Below are positions 34,343 through 43,469 of a stretch of DNA of 64,000 bases, piece by piece. Location: NCBI RefSeq assembly GCF_018100805.1, contig NZ_JAGJEA010000013.1:1-64000 (forward strand), read 5' to 3'. Under the pieces are notes generated by a model. The model saw only the letters and a list, made by a program, of their open reading frames with translations. It was not told where the DNA came from and made no database searches. The stretch comes from Aquimarina sp. MMG016 (GTDB taxonomy: Bacteria; Bacteroidota; Bacteroidia; Flavobacteriales; Flavobacteriaceae). The position numbers were made by a program, and so were the translations under genes. The first letter of the stretch is position 1, and each line of letters opens with the position of its first letter.

Positions 34343-34440
34343 AATCCTCTAATTTTAGAAAAACCCTCTCTACTAAAGATTGCCATTTACTACAAAAGTT
34401 GCGTATAAATCCTAAAAAATAGTTTGGGGTATAAAAACAA

Positions 34441-34474
34441 CCCCTTTATCAGTTGAAAAAAACCGATAGAGGGG
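34441..34474 (-). terminator. Terminator after the CBS-type PLP enzyme gene
   Basis: CCCCTTTATC (34441-34450) pairs with GATAGAGGGG (34465-34474) with one G-U pair; GTT/AAC extends it. On the minus strand TTGTTTTTAT follows. It is 27 bases after the stop codon. Confidence 0.7.
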
Positions 34475-34500
34475 ATATCTACTTTATAAAGATAAAAAAA

Positions 34501-35862
34501 TTATTTTATATGACTTATTACGTCATATTTGGTAATGATATGATGTTTACCATTTTCTAAAGCTACCAAAACAGCGGGATTACCATTTTTGATCAACTTA
34601 GATATTTCATCAAGTGAAGTTGTAGAATTCACAATTGGGAATGGATCTTTCATTACTTCTTTAATTGGAGTGCTATCCATATTCTTATCATCCAGAAAAG
34701 CAGTAAAAAGGGCGCTTTCATCCACTGAACCTACAAAACCATCACTATCTACAACCGGTATTTGAGAAATCTGGAATTTGCGCATACGCTCAATAGCATG
34801 TGATACTAATTCTTCTGTTTTAACAGTAACCAAAGGTTTCTCTGAGTGACTCTTTATTAAATCAACTGCTGTAGAAACTTCCTCTTCCAGAAAACCTCTT
34901 TCACGCATCCAGTCATCATTAAACATTTTACCCACATATCGACTCCCATGATCGTGGAACAAAATGACCACAACATCATCTTTAGTAAAATTCTCTTTAA
35001 GCTGAAGTAATCCCTTTATTGCTGCACCTGCACTATTCCCTAAGAACATTCCTTCTTCTTTTGCTAGCCTTTGAGTATATATCGCAGCATCTTTATCAGT
35101 TACTTTTGTAAAGCCGTCAATCACCGAAAAATCTACATTTTTAGGTAAAATATCTTCTCCAATGCCTTCTGTGATATAAGAATAGATCTCGTTTTCATCA
35201 AAAATACCCGTTTCATGATATTTCTTAAATACTGAACCATAGGTATCTATTCCCCAGACCTTAATATTAGGGTTCTTTTCTTTTAAGTATTTCCCAACAC
35301 CAGAAATTGTTCCACCAGTACCCACTCCAACGATAAAGTGAGTTATTTTACCTTCTGTCTGTTTCCAGATTTCGGGTCCTGTACTTTCATAATGCGCAAC
35401 AGCATTAGAAGGATTATCATATTGATTTACATACCAGGAATTAGGAGTTTCTTCTGCTAATCTTTTTGAAACTGAATAATATGATCTAGGATCATCTGGT
35501 TCTACATTGGTGGGGCAAACCATAACTTTGGCTCCCACAGCACGAAGAATATCCATTTTCTCTTTAGATTGCTTATCCGCCATTACACAGATCAACTTAT
35601 ACCCTTTTACAATAGCTACAAGGGCTAATCCCATACCAGTATTACCAGAGGTTCCTTCTATAATAGTACCTCCTGGTTTTAATCGCCCATCCGCTTCTGC
35701 ATCCTCAATCATTTTTAGTGCCATACGATCTTTTACCGAGTTTCCCGGATTAAAAGTTTCATATTTAGCCAATACCAATGCATCTACATCTTCTACCAAG
35801 GTATTTAGCTGCACCAAAGGAGTATTACCAATAGTTTCTAATATATTTTTTGCGTATTCCAA
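34501..35862 (-). CDS. PLP-dependent cystathionine beta-synthase / cysteine synthase with CBS pair
   Basis: 453 residues. Residues 1-~320 are a fold-type II PLP enzyme: NTPLVQLN, the PLP lysine in NPGNSVKDRMALKM, the substrate loop EGTSGNTGMGLA and the phosphate-binding GVGTGGTISGVGKYL. Two CBS domains follow (~335-453), as in eukaryote-type cystathionine beta-synthase. It joins serine or O-acetylserine with homocysteine or sulfide. No ATG is available: the frame starts with TTG at 35862 and an upstream in-frame stop excludes an earlier start. A consensus promoter lies 43 bases upstream. Confidence 0.93.
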   Translation of the reverse strand: MEYAKNILETIGNTPLVQLNTLVEDVDALVLAKYETFNPGNSVKDRMALKMIEDAEADGRLKPGGTIIEGTSGNTGMGLALVAIVKGYKLICVMADKQSKEKMDILRAVGAKVMVCPTNVEPDDPRSYYSVSKRLAEETPNSWYVNQYDNPSNAVAHYESTGPEIWKQTEGKITHFIVGVGTGGTISGVGKYLKEKNPNIKVWGIDTYGSVFKKYHETGIFDENEIYSYITEGIGEDILPKNVDFSVIDGFTKVTDKDAAIYTQRLAKEEGMFLGNSAGAAIKGLLQLKENFTKDDVVVILFHDHGSRYVGKMFNDDWMRERGFLEEEVSTAVDLIKSHSEKPLVTVKTEELVSHAIERMRKFQISQIPVVDSDGFVGSVDESALFTAFLDDKNMDSTPIKEVMKDPFPIVNSTTSLDEISKLIKNGNPAVLVALENGKHHIITKYDVISHIK

Positions 35863-35904
35863 TCTTTTAAATTTAGTACTCCTTTACAGGAAATTATAGA
35901 ATTG

Positions 35905-35935
35905 CAAAGATACGATGTAGTTTATCGATTGGCAA
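35905..35935 (-). promoter_or_regulatory. Promoter of the CBS-type PLP enzyme gene
   Basis: TTG (35935-35933), 20-base spacer, TATCTTTG (35912-35905): exact match to the flavobacterial consensus. Expected transcription start is near 35899, giving a leader of about 37 bases. Confidence 0.7.
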
Positions 35936-35956
35936 TTTTTGAGAAAGAATAACAAT

Positions 35957-37198
35957 CTACTGAAAACGAATTGCTTTGACCGGAGCTATTTTTGAAATCA
36001 CATAAGAAGGCACTAACAACATTGTCAAACAAAGTAATAATGTTCCAACATTAAGTAATACTATATAACCAATATCAATATATACCGGAGCAGTACTAAC
36101 ATAATATGTAGAAGGGTTCAATCCGATAACTCCGTAATGCTCCTGAATAAAAAGCAAACCAATACCTATCAGGTTACCCCAGAACAAGCCTATCAGAATT
36201 AAATATCCAGCATTGTATAAAAACATTTTTCGAATACTCAGGTCAGACGAGCCCAAAGCTTTTAGAATACCGATCATAGGAACTCTTTCTAATATCAAAA
36301 CCAGTAATGCGGTAATCATATTAATTCCTGCTACTAAAATAATAATAGCTATAATCCCTATAATATTAAGATCAAAAAGCTTCAACCACTCGAATACCGT
36401 ACCATATTTTAAAGCTATAGTCTGTGCATCTAAGGTTGATGGAATATTTTCAAAAATCTCCTGACCTTTTTTATCTATTTCGTCAAAATCATCAATAAAA
36501 ACTTCAAAATTACCAACTTCACCCTCTTTCCATTTATTCATCCTTTGGATATGTCTAATATCTGCAAAAAGAATTTTTTCATCAAATTCCAAAAAACCAG
36601 AATTATAAATCCCTACAATTTTAAGAGCTCTAATATTTGGGCGAGAATTTACTGTAGAACTTCTTTTCATAAAGTAAGTCACTGCTTTATCGCCAATTCC
36701 TATACCTAATCGGTTAGCGATATGTTCTGACAATAAAACTTCTTGATTTAATTCATTAGAAAAATCAGGTAATCTTCCTTCAACCAAATATTCTTCTATG
36801 TAATTCCAATCATAATCTGCTCCAACACCTTTCATTAATACTCCTTCAAAATCAGATTCTGTTCTGATCACACCTACTTTACTTGCAACACCTTGAATAT
36901 GGGTTACCCCTTCTACATCTTTAAATTCAGGATAAAAATCTTGAGTGGTACTAATAGGTGACCAAGATTCTAGACTATTGTTATTATCAAAACTAGAAAT
37001 TATCACATGACCGTTAAATGCGGCAACTTTTTCTCTAATTTTACGTTGTAAACCTACACCCGTAGCGACTGTTATCAACATCATAATCATACCAATAGCT
37101 ATAGCAGCAATGGCAATTTTTATGATTGGAGATGATATGCTACTTTTGTGTTCCTTACCTTTGATAAGGTGTTTAGCAATAAAATATTCGAAATTCAA
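35957..37198 (-). CDS. FtsX-like ABC transporter permease (LolC/LolE type)
   Basis: 413 residues with the LolC/E layout: N-terminal FEYFIAKHLIKG, membrane segment 1 (IIKIAIAAIAIGMIMMLITVATGVGL), a ~230-residue periplasmic MacB-type core domain, and three C-terminal segments with VLILERVPMIGILKALGSSDLSIRKMFLY. Such permeases extract lipoproteins from the inner membrane with a LolD ATPase; the ATPase is not adjacent here. The start codon is TTG at 37198, with an upstream in-frame stop and no usable ATG. It is transcribed divergently from the NamZ gene with only nine bases between start codons. Confidence 0.88.
   Translation of the reverse strand: MNFEYFIAKHLIKGKEHKSSISSPIIKIAIAAIAIGMIMMLITVATGVGLQRKIREKVAAFNGHVIISSFDNNNSLESWSPISTTQDFYPEFKDVEGVTHIQGVASKVGVIRTESDFEGVLMKGVGADYDWNYIEEYLVEGRLPDFSNELNQEVLLSEHIANRLGIGIGDKAVTYFMKRSSTVNSRPNIRALKIVGIYNSGFLEFDEKILFADIRHIQRMNKWKEGEVGNFEVFIDDFDEIDKKGQEIFENIPSTLDAQTIALKYGTVFEWLKLFDLNIIGIIAIIILVAGINMITALLVLILERVPMIGILKALGSSDLSIRKMFLYNAGYLILIGLFWGNLIGIGLLFIQEHYGVIGLNPSTYYVSTAPVYIDIGYIVLLNVGTLLLCLTMLLVPSYVISKIAPVKAIRFQ
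37141..37163 (+). promoter_or_regulatory. Two overlapping-phase -7 elements for the NamZ-like gene
   Basis: TACTTTTG (37141-37148) and TACCTTTG (37156-37163) both match TAnnTTTG exactly on the plus strand. They lie inside the first codons of the divergent permease gene, 45-67 bases before the NamZ ATG. Because the gap between the genes is nine bases, the promoter has to lie inside the neighbour. Confidence 0.5.
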
Positions 37199-37207
37199 AG
37201 GTGTTAT

Positions 37208-38530
37208 ATGGTATTAATTAGAATTATGCTCAAAAATACATTTTTATTCTTTTGTACACTTCTTATTTCTTGTGGAAGTAGTACAAAGATTTTGTCTCAG
37301 GATGTCTCATCAAAACAAAAACCTTCTTTACAACAAAATGTTGTACGAGATACTACAAAAATTATTCAACCTATTATTGTTGGTGCAAATCAAACAGATG
37401 CATATATACCTCTTCTAGAAGGCAAAAAAGTAGGTGTGGTAAGTAATCAGACCTCTGTAATTTTTAAGTATCCTGATCTTGACCCTATAATTCCAAAAAG
37501 TATAGGCAAAAGTTTCTCGCATCAATTTCCAGCATATACTCACCTTGTTGACTCCCTTTTATCCAAAAACATTACTATTCAAAAAGTTTTTGCTCCAGAA
37601 CACGGTTTTAGAGGAAAAGCCGATGCTGGTGAACTTGTTGCAGATGGAAAAGACATTAAAACAGGACTACCTATTATTTCTTTATATGGTAAAAATAAAA
37701 AACCATCTAATGAATCCTTATCAGATATCGAAATTGTAGTTTTTGATATTCAGGATGTAGGAGTTCGGTTCTATACTTATATTTCTACATTGCACTATGT
37801 GATGCAGGCTTGCACCGAAAATGATATCCCAATGATCATTCTGGATCGTCCTAATCCAAACGGGAATTATATTGACGGTCCAACTCTGGAAAAGGAACAT
37901 TCTAGTTTTCTAGGGATGCATCCAATACCATTAGTTCACGGAATAACCATTGGAGAATATGCACAAATGATTAATGGTGAAGGCTGGCTGGGTGATAATC
38001 TCACATGTAAAATCACAGTGATCCCTGTCAAAAACTATACTCACGATAGACCTTATAGTCTTCCGATACGACCATCACCAAATTTACCTAATGACAAATC
38101 AATAAATTTATACCCAAGCCTTGGTTTTTTTGAAGGAACAACAATTAATGCCGGACGTGGAACTGAAATGCAGTTTCAGATTTTTGGTTCACCGGATTTA
38201 ACTAAAGAAAAGTTCGATTATTCATACATACCTCAACCTAATTTTGGAGCAAAATACCCTAAACATCAAGGAGAACCGTGTTATGGCAGAGATTTAAGAG
38301 ATACTCCTTTACAAAGTCGAATACGTCTAGAATGGATAATTGAAGCTTATCATAATATGAAAGACAAAACAAAGTTTTTTAATACCAAATCCTTCACATT
38401 ACATGCCGGAACCGAAAAGCTTCAAAAACAAATTGAAGAAGGATACAATTCTACCGAAATTAAAAAAACATGGTCAGAAGGGTTGGCAAAATTTAAAATT
38501 ACAAGAAGTAAATACCTTTTATACCAATAG
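37208..38530 (+). CDS. namZ: NamZ-like exo-beta-N-acetylmuramidase (DUF1343, GH171), lipoprotein
   Basis: About 440 residues. A lipoprotein signal ends in LLISC followed by GSSTK. The DUF1343 core has KKVGVVSNQTSV, VFAPEHGFRGKADAGE, DIQDVGVRFYTYISTLHYVM, DRPNPNGNYIDGP and LVHGITIGEYA. NamZ removes MurNAc from the non-reducing ends of peptidoglycan fragments, feeding cell-wall recycling. A 22-residue segment (37469-37534) between SVIFK and YTHLVDS seems to be extra compared with relatives I remember. ATG 37208 gives a 22-residue signal; ATG 37226 is equally possible. The next gene follows after 15 bases. Confidence 0.88.
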   Translation: MVLIRIMLKNTFLFFCTLLISCGSSTKILSQDVSSKQKPSLQQNVVRDTTKIIQPIIVGANQTDAYIPLLEGKKVGVVSNQTSVIFKYPDLDPIIPKSIGKSFSHQFPAYTHLVDSLLSKNITIQKVFAPEHGFRGKADAGELVADGKDIKTGLPIISLYGKNKKPSNESLSDIEIVVFDIQDVGVRFYTYISTLHYVMQACTENDIPMIILDRPNPNGNYIDGPTLEKEHSSFLGMHPIPLVHGITIGEYAQMINGEGWLGDNLTCKITVIPVKNYTHDRPYSLPIRPSPNLPNDKSINLYPSLGFFEGTTINAGRGTEMQFQIFGSPDLTKEKFDYSYIPQPNFGAKYPKHQGEPCYGRDLRDTPLQSRIRLEWIIEAYHNMKDKTKFFNTKSFTLHAGTEKLQKQIEEGYNSTEIKKTWSEGLAKFKITRSKYLLYQ

Positions 38531-38545
38531 TTTTTAAGTATTAAA

Positions 38546-39259
38546 ATGAAATACAACAAAGGCTTTTTAGTTATTTTTTTGACACTATTTACATTTTACA
38601 TGCATTCTCAAGATATCAAAAAAGAAGTTGAAAGATTAAAAACACTTGGTAAAGATTCCTTAGTAAATCTCGCCTGGAATAAGTTCAATCAGAATAAATC
38701 GACAAAATATATTATAAACAAATCTGAATTTGATTATACTCGAGTATTAGCAAGTGATAAAAGAGTTATTATTTCTTTCGAAAGAAATGTATTCTATGTC
38801 CCATTATACTCTCAATTCTATTATAATCTAAAAGTAGAGTTTCCTTCAGGTAAAATAACCAAAGAAAATATAGAGAGTAATAATCATGGAAAAGATGGTC
38901 ATTATCACCCAAAAAGCAACTCGGACCTCTTTACTGATGCTTACTTATATATTTTAGATAATGACGCCTCAGAAAATATTTCATTAGTCTTAAGAGCGAT
39001 TGGTTTAGATCACCTGGACAAAACAAATAACTGGAGCTCTAAAATCACTATTAAAGAGAGAGAACATAGTTTTTGGGTAGAATCTATGGCTGGATCTTAT
39101 GAAACCGGTGGTGGAAAATCTATTTACGAAGTTGAAAAAGAAACTGGAGAAATGGTAGTAGCCCCTTTAACAGGAGTACATATTATGGCCTCTCCAACCC
39201 CTCCTCCAAATGATAATGAAATTAAGGAAACAGAGGAGTTTATAGAAATAAAAAGTTGA
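38546..39259 (+). CDS. Secreted protein of unknown function
   Basis: 237 residues with a cleavable signal peptide (FLVIFLTLFTFYMHSQ). I do not recognise a family. Visible features are a mid-region GKDGHYHPKSNSDLFTDAYLYI with two close histidines and an acidic Pro-rich C-terminus (PTPPPNDNEIKETEEF). It starts 15 bases after the NamZ-like gene and so is probably in the same operon, which suggests an envelope role. It ends 16 bases before the convergent YkgJ-type gene. Confidence 0.7.
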   Translation: MKYNKGFLVIFLTLFTFYMHSQDIKKEVERLKTLGKDSLVNLAWNKFNQNKSTKYIINKSEFDYTRVLASDKRVIISFERNVFYVPLYSQFYYNLKVEFPSGKITKENIESNNHGKDGHYHPKSNSDLFTDAYLYILDNDASENISLVLRAIGLDHLDKTNNWSSKITIKEREHSFWVESMAGSYETGGGKSIYEVEKETGEMVVAPLTGVHIMASPTPPPNDNEIKETEEFIEIKS

Positions 39260-39275
39260 GTTAAAAAAACTAAAA

Positions 39276-39794
39276 TTATGCCCTCCTATTACTTTTATGC
39301 TCTAATGGAATTAAGGCTTTCATCTTTTCTACGATATTATAAGCCGCCGGACAAATAGCTATGTTCTGCATAGTTAAGTTAGAAATCTGATGAAATTTCT
39401 TTCTATCCGTATGCGGGTATTCCCTGCAAGCTTTCGGTCTTACGTCATAGATCAAACAATAATTATCATGAGCAAGAAAAGTACAAGGAGTCTCTTGTAA
39501 CACAAAATCTCCATCTTCATCTTTCCTAAGATATTGTTCTTCAAACTGATGTGATTTCATTTTCAGATGTTTTGCAATACGGTCAACATCTATATCCGTA
39601 AATAATGGACCTGTAGTTTTGCAACAATTTGCACATTCCAGACAATCAGTTTTCTGAAACTCTTTAACATGCAAATTCTTCATAATTATATCCAAATCTT
39701 TGGGTGGCTTCTTTTTAAGCTTGGCAAAGTATTTTTTATTCTCTTTCTGTTTATCTTTGGCCAGTTTCGGTAATTGATCTATGAATTCTTGCAT
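39276..39794 (-). CDS. YkgJ family cysteine-cluster protein
   Basis: 172 residues. The family pattern is present: CLECANCCKTTGPLFTDIDVDRIAKHL, then CTFLAHDNYCLIYDVRPKACREYPHTDR, with eight or so cysteines that probably bind zinc or an iron-sulfur cluster. The biochemical role is unknown. A -7 match TAATTTTG at 39807-39800 would place the start of transcription almost on the ATG, which would make the message leaderless. Confidence 0.88.
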   Translation of the reverse strand: MQEFIDQLPKLAKDKQKENKKYFAKLKKKPPKDLDIIMKNLHVKEFQKTDCLECANCCKTTGPLFTDIDVDRIAKHLKMKSHQFEEQYLRKDEDGDFVLQETPCTFLAHDNYCLIYDVRPKACREYPHTDRKKFHQISNLTMQNIAICPAAYNIVEKMKALIPLEHKSNRRA

Positions 39795-39870
39795 AGCAGC
39801 AAAATTAACCTATAATGGGTATTTATAAAATCTTTACCTGCAATAATTTAAAGAAAAATATCCGTCAAGT

Positions 39871-40578
39871 ATGAATAAAGACGTCTTTGGAGAGGCTATA
39901 AAAGATTATTATAATCAAAACTATAAGGAAGATATTATTGTTCAGGCTCCCGATTTTGATGATGATGTCATACCTATCCCGTATCTATTCAGAAAGTATG
40001 ATGACATGCCTTTGCTAGAGCAAAAAGCCCTGAATCTTTCCTTCGGAAAAGTTCTGGATGTAGGCTGTGGAGCAGGTAGCCATAGTGTTTATCTTCAAAA
40101 AATAAAAAAACTCGATGTCACAGCTATTGATACTTCTAAAGGCGCTATAGATATTTGTAAAAAAAGAGGTGTTCAAAATGCTTTTGAGGAAGATATTTTT
40201 AAATTAAAAGATCAGCAATTTGATACTTTATTATTTCTTATGAATGGTAGTGGTATCATAGGTAAACTAGAACAAATCGATCGATTTTTATCTCATACTA
40301 AAACATTACTAAAACCTGGTGGTCAAATTTTAATTGATTCTTCAGATATTTCTTATCTCTTTACTGATGAAGATGGAGGATTCTGGGTAGATGCTTCTGC
40401 AGGGTATTACGGAGAAATGCAATACAAGTTAAAATATAAAAATCAAGAATCTGATTGGTTTGATTGGTTATATATAGATTATAATACGCTGCAAAATGCT
40501 GCAAACGCTAATGGCCTTATTAGTGAATTGGTTTATGAAGGTGATAACTATGATTATCTAGCAAAACTTACCTTGTAA
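39871..40578 (+). CDS. Class I SAM-dependent methyltransferase
   Basis: 235 residues with the Rossmann methyltransferase core: motif I VLDVGCGAGSHSVYL (~65-79), the acidic residue of motif II in VTAIDTS, and a motif with LKPGGQILIDSSD. The substrate is unknown. The protein lacks extra domains. It is a single gene, divergent from the YkgJ gene, and its closing DYLAKLTL strand is intact. Confidence 0.85.
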   Translation: MNKDVFGEAIKDYYNQNYKEDIIVQAPDFDDDVIPIPYLFRKYDDMPLLEQKALNLSFGKVLDVGCGAGSHSVYLQKIKKLDVTAIDTSKGAIDICKKRGVQNAFEEDIFKLKDQQFDTLLFLMNGSGIIGKLEQIDRFLSHTKTLLKPGGQILIDSSDISYLFTDEDGGFWVDASAGYYGEMQYKLKYKNQESDWFDWLYIDYNTLQNAANANGLISELVYEGDNYDYLAKLTL

Positions 40579-40699
40579 ACTGAAAAACCGTAGAAATTCC
40601 CTTTTTTAATACACTGGTACAATCTTTGATGATAGAAACAAGTTCTTAATAGATTCACTTTATTAGGTAACAGCTAACTGATTTTTAAAATATACATCT

Positions 40700-41473
40700 A
40701 TGCAAATCACCAAATTGCTTGGCATATTGTTGATCAGCTCTATCTTTTTAACGAGTTGTTCTAATGATGACGATAATGATGTTATCGTAAATCCTTTACA
40801 AATAAATAACAAACAACCTCTGGGCACTTCTGCTAATGATTTATTAAGCTCTGTAAACTTTAAAAGCTTGACTATAGAAATGGTATCTGTACAGGGGTTT
40901 GAACCTACAAATAACGCTGTAGAAAACTTTAAAAGTTTTTTAGAACAACGTCTTTTTAAACCAGATGGTATCACGATTAACCAAAGATCAGTAGCTTCTT
41001 CTAATCTCAATCCTTTTACTAATGATGAGATTACACAAATCGAAAACAATACCAGAACAGCATTTAATGTTGGTGATGATATCACTGTTTATATTTATTT
41101 TGCCGACGGAAGTAGCGTAAATGATACAGAGACCAATGTTACTTTAGGAACTGCATATCTAAATACATCCATTGTCATTTATGAAAACACTATACGTCGT
41201 TTGGGAAACAGACCTAATGGACCTACGGTAACCACCATTGAAACCGCTGCACTTAATCACGAATTTGCTCATCTATTAGGCCTTGTGAATATTGGCACAA
41301 CATTACAATCATCACACGAGGATCCTGGTTCCAGAGGGCATTGCAATGTAGAAAAATGCCTAATGGAAGCATCCATAGAGTTTGGAAGCGGTATGATGGA
41401 AATGCTAGGAAAAGGAGTGCCCGAACTAGATCCATTATGTATTGCAGATCTGCAAGCTAATGGAGGAAGATAA
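40700..41473 (+). CDS. Zinc metalloprotease lipoprotein
   Basis: 257 residues. The lipobox LTSC20 is followed by SNDDDND, a strong Bacteroidota surface-export signal. The zinc motif HEFAH (H187, E188, H191) continues LLGLVNIG; the metzincin third ligand expected at +6 is replaced by Asn, and H206 in SSHEDPG is the nearest candidate. HCNVEKCLM (214-222) gives two cysteines and a possible Met-turn. It matches the flavobacterial membrane metalloprotease group. It probably acts on proteins outside the cell; the substrate is unknown. Confidence 0.85.
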   Translation: MQITKLLGILLISSIFLTSCSNDDDNDVIVNPLQINNKQPLGTSANDLLSSVNFKSLTIEMVSVQGFEPTNNAVENFKSFLEQRLFKPDGITINQRSVASSNLNPFTNDEITQIENNTRTAFNVGDDITVYIYFADGSSVNDTETNVTLGTAYLNTSIVIYENTIRRLGNRPNGPTVTTIETAALNHEFAHLLGLVNIGTTLQSSHEDPGSRGHCNVEKCLMEASIEFGSGMMEMLGKGVPELDPLCIADLQANGGR

Positions 41474-41578
41474 TAGTACTTAATATTAAATAATTAATGA
41501 AGCATTCAATATTTATTGAATTGATTAGTAAGAGATCATGGAAAACTGTATACTCCTTACCTAATACATCCTACCAAA

Positions 41579-43204
41579 CTAATACACTTTTTCTCCGTTA
41601 AGATAGGTCGATTTCACTTTTATATTAGGAATTTTATCTTCTTCAACCTCCATGATATCTTCTTCAAGGATTACAAAATCTGCATATTTACCAATAGAGA
41701 TACTTCCTTTTTCGAGTTCTTCAAAGTTACTATATGCCGCCCAGATCGTCATTCCTTTTAAAGCTTCTTCACGAGTCAAGGCATCTTCTTTCTGAAAACC
41801 TCCTTCAGGATATTGTTTGAGATCCTTTCTGGCTACAGCCGCATAAAAAGTATAAAAAGGACTTACATTTTCTACAGGATAATCCGTTCCTAAAGCTAGT
41901 TTACCAGTTTTATTTAATAATTTTTTATATGCATAAGCACCCTTAATACGCTTTTCCCCTAATCGCTCATCCGCCCAGTACATATCACTAGTTGCATGGG
42001 TTGGCTGTACACTCATTACCAGGTTATCATCTAAAATCTCAAATTCTTCAGAAGCAACTACTTGTGCATGTTCTACACGCCATCTTCTATCTGATTTATT
42101 TTTTAATACTTCATAATATGTATTCATTACTACAGCATTTGCAGAATCTCCTATAGCATGTGTATTCATCTGAAAAGGAGACCCAGCTAATCTTTTTGCT
42201 AAATCTTTAAAATCCTTATTACCAATTACCATAGCTCCGTGGTGATTCTCTTTATCTGAATATGGTGCTTTTAACGCAGCTCCTCTAGATCCCAAAGCCC
42301 CATCAGCATATACCTTAAAAGAAGATACATTTAGTATTTCAGTTTTGTGAACACCTTTTTCTAAATAATAATCAACATATTCCGGTACATTGCTCACCAT
42401 TGCATACATCCTGATCTTTAGCTCTTCTTTTTTTTGTAAACTATCTACCAATGCTATTACTTGTGGGCTCAACCCTGCATCATCCACCGTAGTTAATCCA
42501 TAACTAAAATTTATCCTCTCGGCATCTTTTAGCCCTTGTATTTGTTCATTTATCGTAGGTTTGGGAACGATTGCATTGATCAAACTCATTGGATTATCCA
42601 CTAAAACACCAGTAAGCTTACCACCTTTTTTAATGATTTCGCCACCAGAAACCTTTGTATCAACAGTAATTTTAGCAAGATCTAACGCCTTTTGATTAAC
42701 AAGTAATGCATGACCATCTACTCTGGTAACAGCTAAAGGTGTATCTGGAAATAAGCTATCTAGTTTTTCTTTAGTTGGAAATTCTTTCACGTCCCAATCA
42801 TTCTGATCCCAACCACGACCAGTAATAAAAGATACATTCTTTTCTTTCTGAAAAGCTACAATACGCTCCAATACCTCATCATAACTTTTGGTTCCTACCA
42901 GATTTACCTTTTGTTGTTGCAATCCTAAACGATAAAAATGACAATGTGCATCAATCAATCCGGGAACAATTGTTTTTCCTTCTGCATCTAGCGAATCTGA
43001 AAACGTATATTTTTTACTAACTTCTTCTAAATTACCAACCGCTACAAACTTATTTTCTTTTATTACAAAAGCCTCTGCACTCGGTTTTGTATCGTCTACG
43101 GTATAGACTTTAGCATTAAAAACCAATAAATCAGCTTGTTCTTTAGGTTTTTGGCATGAAATAAAAAGAATGGTACTAATAAGTAAAAAAGAGAGCTTCT
43201 GCAT
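41579..43204 (-). CDS. Amidohydrolase family lipoprotein (YtcJ-like)
   Basis: 541 residues. The lipobox FISC is followed by QKPKEQ. The metal-dependent hydrolase barrel shows VPGLIDAHCHFYRLG with the HxH metal pair, TGRGWDQNDW, NTHAIGDSAN, VEHAQVV and GTDYPVENVSPF with the catalytic Asp, then the C-terminal composite beta-sandwich (GSISIGKYADFVIL). This is the YtcJ/AepA-type subgroup; substrates are cyclic or linear amides and are not predictable. It is a single gene, divergent from the ArsR gene across 272 bases. Confidence 0.9.
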   Translation of the reverse strand: MQKLSFLLISTILFISCQKPKEQADLLVFNAKVYTVDDTKPSAEAFVIKENKFVAVGNLEEVSKKYTFSDSLDAEGKTIVPGLIDAHCHFYRLGLQQQKVNLVGTKSYDEVLERIVAFQKEKNVSFITGRGWDQNDWDVKEFPTKEKLDSLFPDTPLAVTRVDGHALLVNQKALDLAKITVDTKVSGGEIIKKGGKLTGVLVDNPMSLINAIVPKPTINEQIQGLKDAERINFSYGLTTVDDAGLSPQVIALVDSLQKKEELKIRMYAMVSNVPEYVDYYLEKGVHKTEILNVSSFKVYADGALGSRGAALKAPYSDKENHHGAMVIGNKDFKDLAKRLAGSPFQMNTHAIGDSANAVVMNTYYEVLKNKSDRRWRVEHAQVVASEEFEILDDNLVMSVQPTHATSDMYWADERLGEKRIKGAYAYKKLLNKTGKLALGTDYPVENVSPFYTFYAAVARKDLKQYPEGGFQKEDALTREEALKGMTIWAAYSNFEELEKGSISIGKYADFVILEEDIMEVEEDKIPNIKVKSTYLNGEKVY

Positions 43205-43423
43205 AATATAGTTGAGTTTGATTTATGTTTACAAAGCCTAAAAATAGGTATATCAATATTTTATAGAGGTTAAGATTTTCTTAAATACGATATACAATAT
43301 TTTTATGATGAAATGTATGCAGTTGCCTCAAAAAACAATACTTATATATTAAAATAACACCCCTTCTATGCTTTTTACGAAAACAAAAAGTATGATCCCC
43401 CAAACATTTATTACCAAAATAAT

Positions 43424-43454
43424 TTGTGTAACCAAATGGTTACTAGTATATTTG
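43424..43454 (+). promoter_or_regulatory. Promoter of the arsR-AHSA1 operon
   Basis: TTG (43424-43426), 20-base spacer, TATATTTG (43447-43454): exact flavobacterial consensus, 22 bases before the ATG. The two operator palindromes flank and touch the -7 element. Confidence 0.75.
43428..43443. promoter_or_regulatory. Operator palindrome 1 of the arsR promoter
   Basis: GTAACCAAATGGTTAC, perfect 7+2+7 inverted repeat, in the spacer between -33 and -7. Confidence 0.7.
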
Positions 43455-43469
43455 TAACCGATCAGTTAC
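43454..43469. promoter_or_regulatory. Operator palindrome 2 of the arsR promoter
   Basis: GTAACCGATCAGTTAC, the same motif with one mismatched pair, 26 bases centre-to-centre from the first and covering the expected transcription start. Binding of the ArsR protein here would block its own promoter. Confidence 0.65.
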
